A stretch of 62,228 nt of DNA from Planctomycetota bacterium (GCA_020848735.1 JADLHO010000010.1:1-62228); one strand, 5' to 3'. Shown: positions 9,408 through 19,708, counted from the stretch's first letter. Program-made: numbers and translations. The notes: generated by a model from the letters alone, not told the origin.

Positions 9408-10598
9408 ATGCCTCGCGTACTTTCCGCCCTGCTCGCCCTCGCCGTTCCACTCGCGGCACAGACCACCTGGGTCGTCGACGTCGACAACCGCCCGGGCGCC
9501 CAATTCACCGAGCTCGCCGCCGCGGTCGCGGCGGCCGCCCACGGCGACACGCTGCTCGTGCGCGCGGGCTCCCGGCCCTATGCGCCCTTCGCGACGGACA
9601 AGGGGTTGCGGATCATCGGGCTCTCGGATCCGGCGATCTTCGCGCGGCGCTTCACGCCGGTGGTGCGCGTGGCGAACCTCCCCGCGGGCGAGACCTTCGT
9701 GCTCGATGGCTTCCACGTGCCGCCGGAGAACTCCTTCGAGGCCGTGTTCACGTCGAATGCCGGCGCGATCGTGCTGACGCGGCTGCGCGCGATCGAGTCC
9801 TGCAACTGTGGGCCGGGAGTGCTCCTGCCCGCGGGCTTCGCGTTCACCGACTGCGCCCAGGTCGCGATCGACGCGTGCGAGAACTTCGGCAAGCCGGCGG
9901 TCGACGTCGTGCGCAGCAACGTCGTGATCACGCGTTCGCGCCTCGGCGTGAACGAAGTCGGCATGGGCTGGGGCAACTGCCTGCACGTGAATGGCGGCGA
10001 GGTGGCGGTGGTGGAGTCGGTGCTCGACGCGAGCTACGCGATGGACATCAACGGCCTGGCCCAACCGGCCGTGCGCCTGTTCGCGGGTGCGCTGCGCGTG
10101 GGCGCCAGCGCGGCGACGAGCGTGCAGGGCAGCAGCGTGACGGGCATGGCGCACCTGCAGCCCGCGATCGAGATCAGCGGCGGCTCGCTCGAGCTCGATG
10201 GCGACGTGCGTCTCAACCCGCTTTACGGCGGCGGCGTGCCGCTGCGCATCCTCGGTGGCAGTTTCACCCTGCGGCAGACGCCGATGGTCGTCGCGAGGTC
10301 GGCGGCGACCGCCTCGAGCCTGCAGGTCGATGCGCTCACGACGGCGCGCGCGCCGCTCGTCGTCTTCGCGGGCCTGCCGATCGCGCCGACGGCTGCACTG
10401 CCCTTCGGCACGCTCTGGCTCGATCCGTCGGCGAGCCTCGTGCTCGCGGCGGGGATCGCCCCGGCGAACGGGATCGTGGGCGCGTCGCTCGCGCTGCCGG
10501 GCGGACCGCCTCCGGGACTCGTCGTCGCCGTGCAGTGCGTCGCGGATCTCGGTGCCGGGCTCGAGCTCTCGAGTCCGTCGCTCGTCGCGCTGCGTTGA
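9408..10598 (+). CDS. secreted parallel beta-helix-like protein
   Basis: I place the start at ATG 9408, because MPRVLSALLALAVPLAAQ is a good signal peptide and the upstream open frame has no protein-like sequence. The mature part begins WVVDVDNRPGAQFTELAAAV, followed by AHGDTLLVRAG. That is the opening of pectate-lyase-like right-handed beta-helix proteins, which sense repeats rather than show catalytic residues. The middle is made of short beta-rich turns (ESCNCGPGVLLPAGFAFTDC). The final ~110 residues resemble the C-terminal module of its neighbours, though without the Cys pair. No lyase active site could be identified. An AGAAT box ends 6 bp before the ATG, so the mRNA may be nearly leaderless. 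Confidence 0.75.
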   Translation: MPRVLSALLALAVPLAAQTTWVVDVDNRPGAQFTELAAAVAAAAHGDTLLVRAGSRPYAPFATDKGLRIIGLSDPAIFARRFTPVVRVANLPAGETFVLDGFHVPPENSFEAVFTSNAGAIVLTRLRAIESCNCGPGVLLPAGFAFTDCAQVAIDACENFGKPAVDVVRSNVVITRSRLGVNEVGMGWGNCLHVNGGEVAVVESVLDASYAMDINGLAQPAVRLFAGALRVGASAATSVQGSSVTGMAHLQPAIEISGGSLELDGDVRLNPLYGGGVPLRILGGSFTLRQTPMVVARSAATASSLQVDALTTARAPLVVFAGLPIAPTAALPFGTLWLDPSASLVLAAGIAPANGIVGASLALPGGPPPGLVVAVQCVADLGAGLELSSPSLVALR

Positions 10599-10740
10599 GC
10601 CGCGGCTCCGCTGCTGCAAGATCGTTCCGAGATGCGGCGGAGGCGCCGTCGGGAAGGGGCGATCGAGAAGGAGAGTCGTTTGCGTTCGAGCGCGGCGTAT
10701 CCGTCGAACGCCGTATCCAGCTTGCGCTCGAGTGCCGTTG

Positions 10741-10770
10741 TAGGGTTGCTGCACCGATCGACTGCAACCC
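10741..10770 (+). promoter_or_regulatory. TAGGGT box overlapping a leader hairpin
   Basis: TAGGGT at 10741-10746 could be a -10 box. Overlapping it, gggttgc (10743-10749) pairs exactly with gcaaccc (10764-10770) across a 14-nt loop, 12 bp before the start codon at 10783. It may be an operator or a leader structure. No known riboswitch class matches. Confidence 0.25.
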
Positions 10771-10782
10771 TGAAACGACACC

Positions 10783-11688
10783 ATGAAGCGATTCGCACTG
10801 TTCCTCTCGTCTCTCTTCCTTGCGGCCGCGGGGAGCGCCCAGGCGCCGCAACTCCAGAGCTTCGATGACATCGGCACCTACAGCGCCGAGTCGGTTCTCG
10901 ACCTCAACTTCTCCGGTCAGACGAACAACGGCGGCGGCGGCAACAACGGCGGCGGCAATCACGGCGGCCACCACTGCCGCGATCGTCACCCGCGCAAGCA
11001 CTGCCGACCCGGCTACGACCGTCACCACCGGTACAACCGGGGCTGCAACACCTGCCGCTATCCGCAACCCCGCAGCGTGGACATCTGCGCGCTGCCGGTC
11101 GTGACCGATGAGTGCTTCACGGTCAGCGGTCGCTGCCTCGACCTGATCGACGAGGTCCGCTTCGGTTCGCGCCGGCTCGCCGAAGGCGGCACGCTCGGCG
11201 AGGGCGGCTGGGGTGTCTCCGAGGACGGCAACGAACTCGAGGTCTGCCCGCCGCAGTGCCTGCCGGCCGGTTGCTACACGATCTACCTGAAGCGCCGTGG
11301 CTGCGTGGTCGCGCGCTTCCGCGTCAACCTCTTCGAGCCCACCGAGCCCACGCTGGCCTGCGATGACGAACTGAGCGTCGGCGAGACGCAGTGCATCTAC
11401 GTCCACGACGGTGGCCAGGCCCGCCCGAACCGCCTCTTCATCCTGATCAGCCCCGACAACACCCCCTCGGTCATCCCGGGCCTCGTCGAGCTCGGCCTCG
11501 GCAACAACTTCACCAACTACTTCTGCGGCGTGTCGCTCGAGGGCCCCTGCGCCGTCGAGTGCATCGGTGTGGTGCCGGAGAGCTTCGTCGGCTTCCGCCT
11601 CTACTTCCAGATGGTCGTCCTCAACACGAGCGGTCAGTTCCTCCCGCTGCCGGTGACGGACGTCTGCTCGACCGACTACGTGCGCTGA
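10783..11688 (+). CDS. secreted Cys/His-rich protein of unknown function
   Basis: Signal peptide MKRFALFLSSLFLAAAGSAQ. After an Asn/Gly linker (residues ~48-62) comes a His/Cys/Arg-rich stretch (HGGHHCRDRHPRKHC ... RGCNTCRYP, ~60-95). Residues ~108-185 then form a Cys-rich beta domain resembling an IPT/TIG fold (VSGRCLDLIDEVRFGS). The C-terminal ~115 residues resemble the module shared by neighbouring exported proteins but carry extra Cys (YFCGVSLEGPCAVECIG). Cys content is high throughout, implying disulfides or metal binding outside the cytoplasm. I recognise no named family. The gene stands alone, with a leader hairpin upstream and a strong terminator downstream, which suggests a separately expressed, possibly abundant protein. 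Confidence 0.75.
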   Translation: MKRFALFLSSLFLAAAGSAQAPQLQSFDDIGTYSAESVLDLNFSGQTNNGGGGNNGGGNHGGHHCRDRHPRKHCRPGYDRHHRYNRGCNTCRYPQPRSVDICALPVVTDECFTVSGRCLDLIDEVRFGSRRLAEGGTLGEGGWGVSEDGNELEVCPPQCLPAGCYTIYLKRRGCVVARFRVNLFEPTEPTLACDDELSVGETQCIYVHDGGQARPNRLFILISPDNTPSVIPGLVELGLGNNFTNYFCGVSLEGPCAVECIGVVPESFVGFRLYFQMVVLNTSGQFLPLPVTDVCSTDYVR

Positions 11689-11711
11689 TCATCGCGCGTC
11701 TCTCGGCCCGA

Positions 11712-11759
11712 AACGCACGAGGCCGCGTCATCCTGGTGGATGACGCGGCCTCGTGCGTT
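11712..11759. terminator. perfect 22-bp bidirectional terminator hairpin
   Basis: Bases 11712-11733 are the exact reverse complement of 11738-11759, leaving a 4-nt loop (tggt). The arms begin aacgcacg and end cgtgcgtt, so the A/T-containing ends flank a GC-rich stem in both directions. It lies between the stop of the Cys/His-rich protein and the stop of groEL, and would serve both convergent genes. Confidence 0.85.
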
Positions 11760-11802
11760 CGTGCCGGGGCATGTGGGGCATGCCTGCCGGACGACGGGAC
11801 GA

Positions 11803-13440
<1,638 letters not shown>

Positions 13441-13524
13441 GGTGGTGTTTCCTTTGCCTGCAGTGTTGCGGACGAGCGGTGATGCCGTCGTGCGGTGATT
13501 CGGTTGGGGATGCTCGCGTCTCGA

Positions 13525-13833
13525 TCAGGAGACGATGCCGAGGACCTCGTCCTCGGAGAGGATCACGTACTCTTCGCCATCGACCTTCACCTCGGTGCCG
13601 GCGTACGAAGAGAAGAGGACGCGATCGTTGACCTTCACGCTGAAGGGCGCGCGGTCGCCGTTCTTCAGCAGGCGACCCGTGCCGAGTGCGAGCACCACGC
13701 CCTCGCGCGGCTTCTCCTTCGCGGAATCCGGCAGGATGATCCCGCCCTTCGTGGTCTCCTCGGCGGCGACGCGCTTGATCACAACGCGGTCACCGATGGG
13801 GACGATCTTCGTCGCGGACTTGGTCTTGGCCAT
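13525..13833 (-). CDS. groES: co-chaperonin GroES (10 kDa)
   Basis: A 102-residue protein with the family landmarks IVPIGDRVVIKRV, the mobile loop region EETTKGGIILPDSAKEKP, VNDRVLFSSYAGTEV and the ending YVILSEDEVLGIV. It caps the GroEL chamber. I chose ATG 13833 (MAKTKSATK). The frame stays open much further upstream, but that sequence is not protein-like and overlaps the receiver gene. First gene of the groES-groEL operon. Confidence 0.97.
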   Translation of the reverse strand: MAKTKSATKIVPIGDRVVIKRVAAEETTKGGIILPDSAKEKPREGVVLALGTGRLLKNGDRAPFSVKVNDRVLFSSYAGTEVKVDGEEYVILSEDEVLGIVS

Positions 13834-13946
13834 GGCTGTCTTCGTGGGGCGTGCGATGCGCGCGCTCGTGGATTGGGGTGTCAGGAGTCGTCTCGGAGGG
13901 TTCGGACGTGATCCGGTCTGCGGCTGCTCGCGAGGTCGCGCCGTGC

Positions 13947-14444
13947 TCAGCGAAGACGCCGTCGCCGCAGGAGCGGCCACAGGTCCTCGAGTCGCACCGG
14001 CAGGTGGCTCGTCGTGCCGGACGGGCTCGGAGCGCCCGGCGACGTCGCGTTGCCACCCGGCGTGCCGCCGAGGTGGATGCGACGGACCAGCGCGTCGAGA
14101 GCGAGCCGCAGTCGGTTCAGGTCCAAGGGTTTGCGAAGGAACTCGACCATGCCGAGCTCGAATGCCCGGCGGGCCTCCTCGCCGCTCGCCTCGCCCGACA
14201 TGAGGATCGAAGGCACCGGACGGATCTCGGCTGAGATGCGACGGTAGACCTCGAGGCCACTCAGGCCGGGGAGGTGGAGATCGAGGATCGAGCAGTCGAT
14301 CCGCACCCGCCGCGCCATCTCGAGCGCCTCGTCGCCGCGACTCGCGGCATGGACGTCCCAACCACGCTGGCGCAGGAGCTCGAAGAGCACCGCGCGCAGC
14401 GGGTCGTCGTCTTCGACGAGGAGAACAGAGAACGGACGCGTCAT
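13947..14444 (-). CDS. stand-alone response-regulator receiver protein
   Basis: A single CheY-like receiver domain (residues ~5-120) with acidic pocket E11-D12-D13, phospho-acceptor D55 (SILDLHLPG), S83 and K105 (FLRKPLDL). No DNA-binding or enzymatic output domain follows. The ~45-residue tail is Gly/Pro/Ser-rich and ends in an Arg cluster. It would receive phosphate from a sensor kinase and act by protein contact. The gene precedes groES on the same strand with a 113-bp gap, so it may be separately transcribed. No cognate kinase is adjacent. Confidence 0.88.
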   Translation of the reverse strand: MTRPFSVLLVEDDDPLRAVLFELLRQRGWDVHAASRGDEALEMARRVRIDCSILDLHLPGLSGLEVYRRISAEIRPVPSILMSGEASGEEARRAFELGMVEFLRKPLDLNRLRLALDALVRRIHLGGTPGGNATSPGAPSPSGTTSHLPVRLEDLWPLLRRRRLR

Positions 14445-14645
14445 GGTCGACCGGACTCTCGGGGGGGCGCCCGCGAGAGCAAGCCGCGTGCCGATCCCCG
14501 GCGATCGAGCGCAAGGCCTCTCACCAGGCCAGCTTAGGTCTTTCGATCCGCTTTCCGCGGGGCCTGCATCGACGCCTTCTCTGTCAGCGTGGCAGGCTCG
14601 CCCCGGGGGCGCTGTCAGGTTGGCACGACGACGGGCGACGAGGCC

Positions 14646-14999
14646 TCACTCCTCTTCGTCCTCGTCTTCATCCTCGTCTTCGTCCTCGTCCTCTTCTTCC
14701 TCTTCGGCGTCGTCGGTGTCGTCGTCGCCCCAGTCGTCCTCGGCGGCTTCCTCCTCGTCGTCGTCGCCGAGATCGTCCTCATCCTCGTCTTCATCCTCGT
14801 CGTCGAGGTCGTCGTCATCGTCGACGTCGTCGGTCTCCTCCTCGCCGTCCTCGAACGACGCGAGGATGCGGTCCCAGTCGGAGACCTCGATGGGGTTGTT
14901 GCAGACGAAGCAGACTCCGTCGTTGTCGCGAAGGTCCTCGATCCGGTCGATGGTCTTGTAGACCTCGCCGCATTCCGGGCACCGGATGGCCTTTCCCAT
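14646..14999 (-). CDS. small zinc-ribbon protein with long Asp/Glu tail
   Basis: Starts at ATG 14999 (MGKAIRCPECGEVYKTIDR). Two CxxC knuckles, CPEC (8-11) and CFVC (30-33), form a probable zinc ribbon. From about residue 50 to the end (117 aa) the chain is almost entirely Asp and Glu, with isolated Leu, Gly, Ala, Thr and two Trp. The DNA here is a degenerate tct/cct-type simple repeat. Acidic tails of this kind occur on nucleic-acid mimics, chaperone-type proteins and RNA-polymerase-associated proteins, but I cannot assign a family. The longer upstream frame to ~15401 is not protein-like. Confidence 0.7.
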   Translation of the reverse strand: MGKAIRCPECGEVYKTIDRIEDLRDNDGVCFVCNNPIEVSDWDRILASFEDGEEETDDVDDDDDLDDEDEDEDEDDLGDDDEEEAAEDDWGDDDTDDAEEEEEDEDEDEDEDEDEEE

Positions 15000-15138
15000 G
15001 GCAGTGCGTGGCTCCTGGTCGTGGTCGAACGTCGTGGGTGGGCGCAGACGCGCGATTTCGGTTCCTACCACGGCACGGGGGCCAAGCAAGGGGACTGACG
15101 GGAAAAAACCCGAGCGTGCCTGACGGAACCGCCTGCGC

Positions 15139-15618
15139 GTGCCGATAGATCGCCGCGTGGGTCGCACGAACTGGATCCTTCTCGCGTTCGGTCTCGTCGC
15201 CTGTCTCGCGCTGACGCTGCTGATGCAGCAGGCGTTGCAGGTGCGGAAGGAGCGCGTCGCCGACCCCGTCGCCGGCGAGATCGACAAGAGTCTCGGGAGC
15301 CGGCTCTCCGGCCCCACGCGCTGGCGGATCCGTGACGGCCACGGTGCGGAGAAGACCGGTTGGCTGAAGCTGCAGCCGACCGTCGGCGTGCGCGAGGACA
15401 AGCTCGCGCTCGACGCCGGCGAGATCGTGTGGCGGCGGATGCGCAGCGGGATCGGCAGCCTGATCGTGCACTGCGACGCCGGCTTCGGCGAAGCGAGTGC
15501 GTTCGCCGTGCCCCCGCCGTGGGAGCCCGGCCGCCCGCTCGTGCGTCTCGAGGGCGAGTCCGCGGGCGAGCGCGTCGCGGAACCTCCGCCGCCGAACCGT
15601 CCCGCGACGCCGCGATAG
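15139..15618 (+). CDS. small membrane-anchored protein of unknown function
   Basis: A 159-residue product from GTG 15139, or 153 from the in-frame GTG at 15157, which begins directly before the hydrophobic segment (GRTNWILLAFGLVACLALTL) and is equally credible. One N-terminal transmembrane helix (~14-32) is followed by a ~120-residue extracytoplasmic beta-rich domain (TRWRIRDGHGAEKTGWLKL ... SGIGSLIVHCDAGFGEA) and a Pro-rich tail. No family recognised. It precedes the lyase-like gene by 40 bp on the same strand and may be co-transcribed with it. Confidence 0.6.
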   Translation: MPIDRRVGRTNWILLAFGLVACLALTLLMQQALQVRKERVADPVAGEIDKSLGSRLSGPTRWRIRDGHGAEKTGWLKLQPTVGVREDKLALDAGEIVWRRMRSGIGSLIVHCDAGFGEASAFAVPPPWEPGRPLVRLEGESAGERVAEPPPPNRPATPR

Positions 15619-15658
15619 GCCGCGCGCCGGCCGCGCGGCCGCGCTTGAATGCCCCGCG

Positions 15659-17653
15659 TTGACGAGCCTCACCGCAGCCATCCTCACCGTGCTCGCCGTG
15701 GCGCAGCAGGGGGAGCGCCCGGCCGAGCCGGCGCGTCCCGCCGCGCCGATCGTGCACATCGGGGCCGCCCAGGCGCGCCGCGGGATCGTGCGGATCGCGG
15801 TGCCGTGGCCGAGGGGTGTGCACCGGGAGCTGTCGGCGCTGCGCATCGGCGAAGACCTCGCACCGTGCGTGACGACCCTGCGCTGGCCCGATGGCTCGGC
15901 GGCCGTCACGCTCGCGCACGTGCGGGCGGAGCTCCGCGAGCCGGGTGAGAGCGCGTTGCCCGTCGAAGTCGTTGCGGCGCCGGCGAAGCCGGTGGCCGAG
16001 CCGCCGTTCGCGCTGGACGGCGACGTCCCGTTGCAGACGACGCTCGAAGACCTGCACGGGCGTCGCTACATCGCGAGGCTCTCGCCCGATCCGGCTGCGG
16101 AGAGCGACGCGCTCCTCTCGTCGTCGCGCGTGCGTGTGCGGAGTTTCCGCGGCCTGCATGCGCGCCCGGTCGAGGGCGGCGTCGAGGTGCTGCTCGCGGC
16201 GCAGGCCTGGCTGATCGAGTTCGCCGGCGAGGCCCGCGCCGAGCTCACGTTGGTCCTCGACGGCGATCCGCGGCTCGGCGAACCCGTCAGCGGTCCGGTG
16301 CGCATCGCCAGCTTCGCGCTCGAGGCCACGCGGCCCGACGTCGAGCTCGTGCTGCGCGCGCGCGAGGCGCAGGGACGACCGCCGGCGACTCGCGGCGACG
16401 ACGGCCGTTGGCGTCAGGCCCTGATCGTGCCCGCCGATCTCGCGTACCTCGGCGACCGCTGCGGGAAGACCTTCCGCATCGACGTGCTGTCGACGAGCGC
16501 CGCGCCCGAGGCGCAGCGCGAGGCACGCGCCGCACTCCTCGCGCCGCTCGTCGGCTTCGCAGCGCTCGACAGCGTGCGGGCCACCGCCGCGTTCGGCGCG
16601 TTCGGCGGCCCGGCGCCGCGCGCGTCCGCACTCGAGCCGCCCGCGCGCACGCGCGTCCTCGCCTGGCAGGATCGCGGCGGCAGCAGCGGCTTGTTCGCGC
16701 CGTTCGGCGACGTCTTCGACCCCTCGCGCGATCCCTCACGCGACGCGCCGTCTGCCCTGCACGATGCGCTCCGCTGGCGTTCCCACGAACTCCTCGAGCT
16801 CGGTCTCCACGCGGCCGCGCAGCAGACGCTCCGCCCCACGCCGTCGACCGAGCCGCGGTATCCCGCGGAGACCGCGCATCTGCGCGAAGGGCTCGGTCCG
16901 CGCGCCCGCCGCCGTCCCCACGGTTGGGCGGCGTTGGGCTACGAGACCTTCGCGGTCGAGCTGCTCTACGACGCGTATTGGCTCACCGGCGACCCGCTCG
17001 CACGCCACGAACTCGCGCGCGCGGGCAGCGGCCTGCTCGGCCTCCTGCGTCAGGTCGAGTACCGCACCTCGCGCGGCGAGGGCCTCGCGCTGCGCGCCGG
17101 GGTGCTGATCGCGCGCGCGACCGCCGACGCGAACCTGCTCGCCGCGCTGGCGGTTCACGCGCGGACCGTGATCCTGCCGGCCCTCGCCGAGGCGCCGCGC
17201 GGGACCTGTTTCCCCCAGCCCGGCCATCCGCGGGCGTTGGGCAGCGAGCTGCCCTTCGACTCCACCGAGCAGATGGCGCAGCTCGTGCTGGGACTCGCCG
17301 CGCTCGGCGATGCCCTGCAGGCGCCCGAGCTGCGCGCGGCCGCGGTCGACGTCGCCCGTCGCATCGCGACCGACGGCTGGCTCGAGGGCCACGGGCCCGC
17401 GGCATGGATCTCCGCGCGCGCGTTCCAGGTGCGTCTCGGTCCGAGCGGTGACGCCGCGCGATCGGGACTGCTCGGCGCTCTCTCCGCCGCCTTCGTCATC
17501 GCCCATGGGATCGCGGGGTCGGAAGACGACAGGAGCCGCTTCGATCGTCGCGTCGAAGAGCTGCGACAGGACCCCGCCATGCCGCCCCTGGAAGCGACGC
17601 TCGGGGATCCGTGGTTCCAGCTCGTCCATGACCGCCGGCGACCGATCCGGTGA
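15659..17653 (+). CDS. secreted alpha/alpha-barrel lyase-like protein (PcRGLX-like N-terminus)
   Basis: I place the start at TTG 15659, giving the signal peptide TSLTAAILTVLAVAQQ; upstream in-frame sequence is Arg-rich and not protein-like. The first domain (IVRIAVPWPRGVHRELSAL ... LRWPDGSAAVTL) resembles the first domain of exo-rhamnogalacturonan-lyase-like (PcRGLX/YetA) proteins. The C-terminal half (from ~residue 350) is helical, with repeated helix pairs (YDAYWLTGDPLARHELARA, FDSTEQMAQLVLGLAALGDAL), as in alpha/alpha-toroid carbohydrate-active enzymes. A role in polysaccharide degradation is therefore plausible, but catalytic residues were not identified. It overlaps the next gene by 4 bp (GTGA), so the two are probably translationally coupled. 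Confidence 0.65.
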   Translation: MTSLTAAILTVLAVAQQGERPAEPARPAAPIVHIGAAQARRGIVRIAVPWPRGVHRELSALRIGEDLAPCVTTLRWPDGSAAVTLAHVRAELREPGESALPVEVVAAPAKPVAEPPFALDGDVPLQTTLEDLHGRRYIARLSPDPAAESDALLSSSRVRVRSFRGLHARPVEGGVEVLLAAQAWLIEFAGEARAELTLVLDGDPRLGEPVSGPVRIASFALEATRPDVELVLRAREAQGRPPATRGDDGRWRQALIVPADLAYLGDRCGKTFRIDVLSTSAAPEAQREARAALLAPLVGFAALDSVRATAAFGAFGGPAPRASALEPPARTRVLAWQDRGGSSGLFAPFGDVFDPSRDPSRDAPSALHDALRWRSHELLELGLHAAAQQTLRPTPSTEPRYPAETAHLREGLGPRARRRPHGWAALGYETFAVELLYDAYWLTGDPLARHELARAGSGLLGLLRQVEYRTSRGEGLALRAGVLIARATADANLLAALAVHARTVILPALAEAPRGTCFPQPGHPRALGSELPFDSTEQMAQLVLGLAALGDALQAPELRAAAVDVARRIATDGWLEGHGPAAWISARAFQVRLGPSGDAARSGLLGALSAAFVIAHGIAGSEDDRSRFDRRVEELRQDPAMPPLEATLGDPWFQLVHDRRRPIR

Positions 17654-19383
17654 GTTGCCTCGTCTACACCTTCGCGACGGCACCGGGTCTCGAGCCCGTG
17701 CCGGACGCCGCGCCTTGGGCGGTTCTCGCGCGTCAATTGCCGCGCCAGCTCGTGCTCTGCTTCAACGGCGACACCGATCGCGGCGCACGCTTCGTGCCGT
17801 TGCTCGGTGTGCTCGACGGTCGTCGACGCTTCCTCGAGCCGATCGGCGCGATGCCGTCCGAGTTCCTGCGGCAGATCGCCGTCGAGGGGGCACAGGGGCT
17901 CGTCGTCGCCGGGCTGCTCGCCGCGGATCAGCTCACGATCGACGTCTTCGAGCTCCCGGACCACGTCGAGCGGCTCCACCTCGAGTTGCCCTTCGACCCG
18001 CGGGATCCGTGGCCCGCGCTGCGCCGCGCCGCCTTCGAGATCGGTGAGTCCTTCGGCGTGCGCGATCCGCGGCGCGGCACACCTGCGCTCTCCGGCATCG
18101 CGTTGGTCCGTTGGCTGGAGGCGCGTGATGCGTTGCTCGCGCTCGAGGCGAAGCTGCTGGGGATCGATCCCGTGCGCGCGCTCGACGCGGCGCGCCTGGC
18201 GCTCGAGTCCGCACCGAGTTCACGCGATGCGCAGGACGTGTTCCGCGACGTCGTCCGACAGCTCGGTCGCAGCGGTCTCCTCGATGCGCTGATCGCGCGC
18301 GAGATCGAACGCGCGCTCTACGCCGCGGCCGCGCCGCCGGAGCTGACGATCGAAGCGGCGCGTCACGTCGAGGCCTCGATCGGCCCGGGCGCCGCGGCCG
18401 ACCTCTGGCAACGCGTCGCGCTGGGCTCGATCGACGATCCCGAACTGCTCGGGCAGGCCTCGTCGTCGCTCTTCTCCGCGGGTCGCGTCGATCTCGTGCG
18501 CGCATTGCTGCGCAGCGCGGTGGAACGCGGGGCGCGCGATCCCAACCTGCGCGCGCAACTCGCGGCGGTCGAGGACGTCGGAGGCGATCCGCAGCAGCGC
18601 GATCGCATCCTCGGCGAACTCTGGGCCGAGTCGAAGGACGGGCTGCCGCCGCGCGTGGCGCGCCTGGTGGCATCGTGGCTCGTCGATCGCGACTCCGCGG
18701 CGGAGGCCCTGGCACTCCTCGATCGCGTGCAGGGTCCGGACGCGGAGATCCCCGGCATCTGGCTCGAGCGGGGGCGTGCGCTCGTCGCCCTCGGACGCGT
18801 CGACCCCGCACGCCGAGCCCTCGAGCGCGCCCTGGAACTCGGGCCGAGTCCCGAAGGCGGCGCCGAATGCCGTCGCCTGCTTGCGCTCTGTGCGACCGGC
18901 GACCTCGTGCCCATGTTGCTCACGATCGAGCGCACGCTGAACGGCGGCGAACGAGAACTCGCGCTCGACCTCGCGCGGCGACTCGCGCGCCGCAGCCCGC
19001 GCCTGCCCGAAGCCTGGGTGATGCTCGGCGTGGTCCGCCACGCCCTCGGGCAACGGTGGCGCGCCGGGCGCGCATTCCGTCGCGCTCTCGCGATCGATCC
19101 GCGTTGCGCCGATGCGCACGGCCGGCTGGGAGCGCTCCTCGTCGAAAGGAATCGACCCGTCGAGAGTCTCGTGAACCTGCGTCAGGCGGTGACGCTCGCG
19201 CCGCACGATCCATCCCACTGGCTCTCGCTCGCGATCGCGTTCGCGAGGCTCGGTCGTCGGGAGGATGCGCTCGAGGCGCTGAAGCGAGCTCGCGAGTGTG
19301 GCGCGCGGCCTGACGAACTCGCACGTGCGACGCGGCGCGCGGGGGTTCCCGCGACCACGACCGACAGCGACGGCGACGAGTGA
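17650..19383 (+). CDS. tetratricopeptide-repeat protein
   Basis: GTG start overlapping the stop of the preceding gene. No signal peptide or membrane segment is seen, so it is probably cytoplasmic. The first ~140 residues are an unrecognised mixed alpha/beta region (LVLCFNGDTDRGARFVPL). The rest is helical, with degenerate and then clear TPR units (GIWLERGRALVALGRVDPA, AWVMLGVVRHALGQRWRA, DAHGRLGALLVERNRPVE, SHWLSLAIAFARLGRREDAL). TPR domains mediate protein contacts. Coupling to an exported lyase-like protein is odd for a cytoplasmic scaffold, and the partner is unknown. Confidence 0.8.
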   Translation: MSCLVYTFATAPGLEPVPDAAPWAVLARQLPRQLVLCFNGDTDRGARFVPLLGVLDGRRRFLEPIGAMPSEFLRQIAVEGAQGLVVAGLLAADQLTIDVFELPDHVERLHLELPFDPRDPWPALRRAAFEIGESFGVRDPRRGTPALSGIALVRWLEARDALLALEAKLLGIDPVRALDAARLALESAPSSRDAQDVFRDVVRQLGRSGLLDALIAREIERALYAAAAPPELTIEAARHVEASIGPGAAADLWQRVALGSIDDPELLGQASSSLFSAGRVDLVRALLRSAVERGARDPNLRAQLAAVEDVGGDPQQRDRILGELWAESKDGLPPRVARLVASWLVDRDSAAEALALLDRVQGPDAEIPGIWLERGRALVALGRVDPARRALERALELGPSPEGGAECRRLLALCATGDLVPMLLTIERTLNGGERELALDLARRLARRSPRLPEAWVMLGVVRHALGQRWRAGRAFRRALAIDPRCADAHGRLGALLVERNRPVESLVNLRQAVTLAPHDPSHWLSLAIAFARLGRREDALEALKRARECGARPDELARATRRAGVPATTTDSDGDE

Positions 19384-19708
19384 CGCACTGCAGCGCATGC
19401 GGGTTCGCGTCGGAGCGGTCTCGCGATGCGTCGAGGCGGAACCGCGAAGGCCGCCTGCCGGGGAACGCCCTTGCACGCCGAAGCGTCCAAGTCCAGGATT
19501 CCGCCCCTCGCCTCGCGAGCGCCTTGGTGTCGGTCGAAGAGTCCACCAGGTCATGACCGCTGCGCTCTGCGGCAAGGGCTCCGGATCACCCCGGCCAACC
19601 ACGGACTAGCTTGTCTGTGGCAAACTCCGTCGCCGCGCGCGCGACGGGCACGGGTGCAATGCGCGCGACGTCCCCTGCCAAACTCGTCACCCCTCGACCC
19701 TCTCCGGA
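19384..19708. other. 325-bp intergenic region
   Basis: No credible gene, tRNA or strong hairpin seen. TAGCTT at 19607-19612 is a possible -10 for the FG-GAP gene, leaving a ~90-nt leader. Short open frames crossing it have no protein-like composition. Confidence 0.5.

Noticed and set aside
13834..13946. CIRCE operator (HrcA site) before groES
   Set aside because: The conserved TTAGCACTC and GAGTGCTAA arms were looked for and are absent.
14621..14626. TTGGCAC as a sigma-54 -24 element
   Set aside because: No TTGC-type -12 element at the required spacing, and no suitable downstream gene on that strand.
14646..14860. Tandem-looking tct/cct repeat considered as CRISPR or a non-coding repeat
   Set aside because: No unique spacers of regular length; it is the coding DNA of an Asp/Glu tail.
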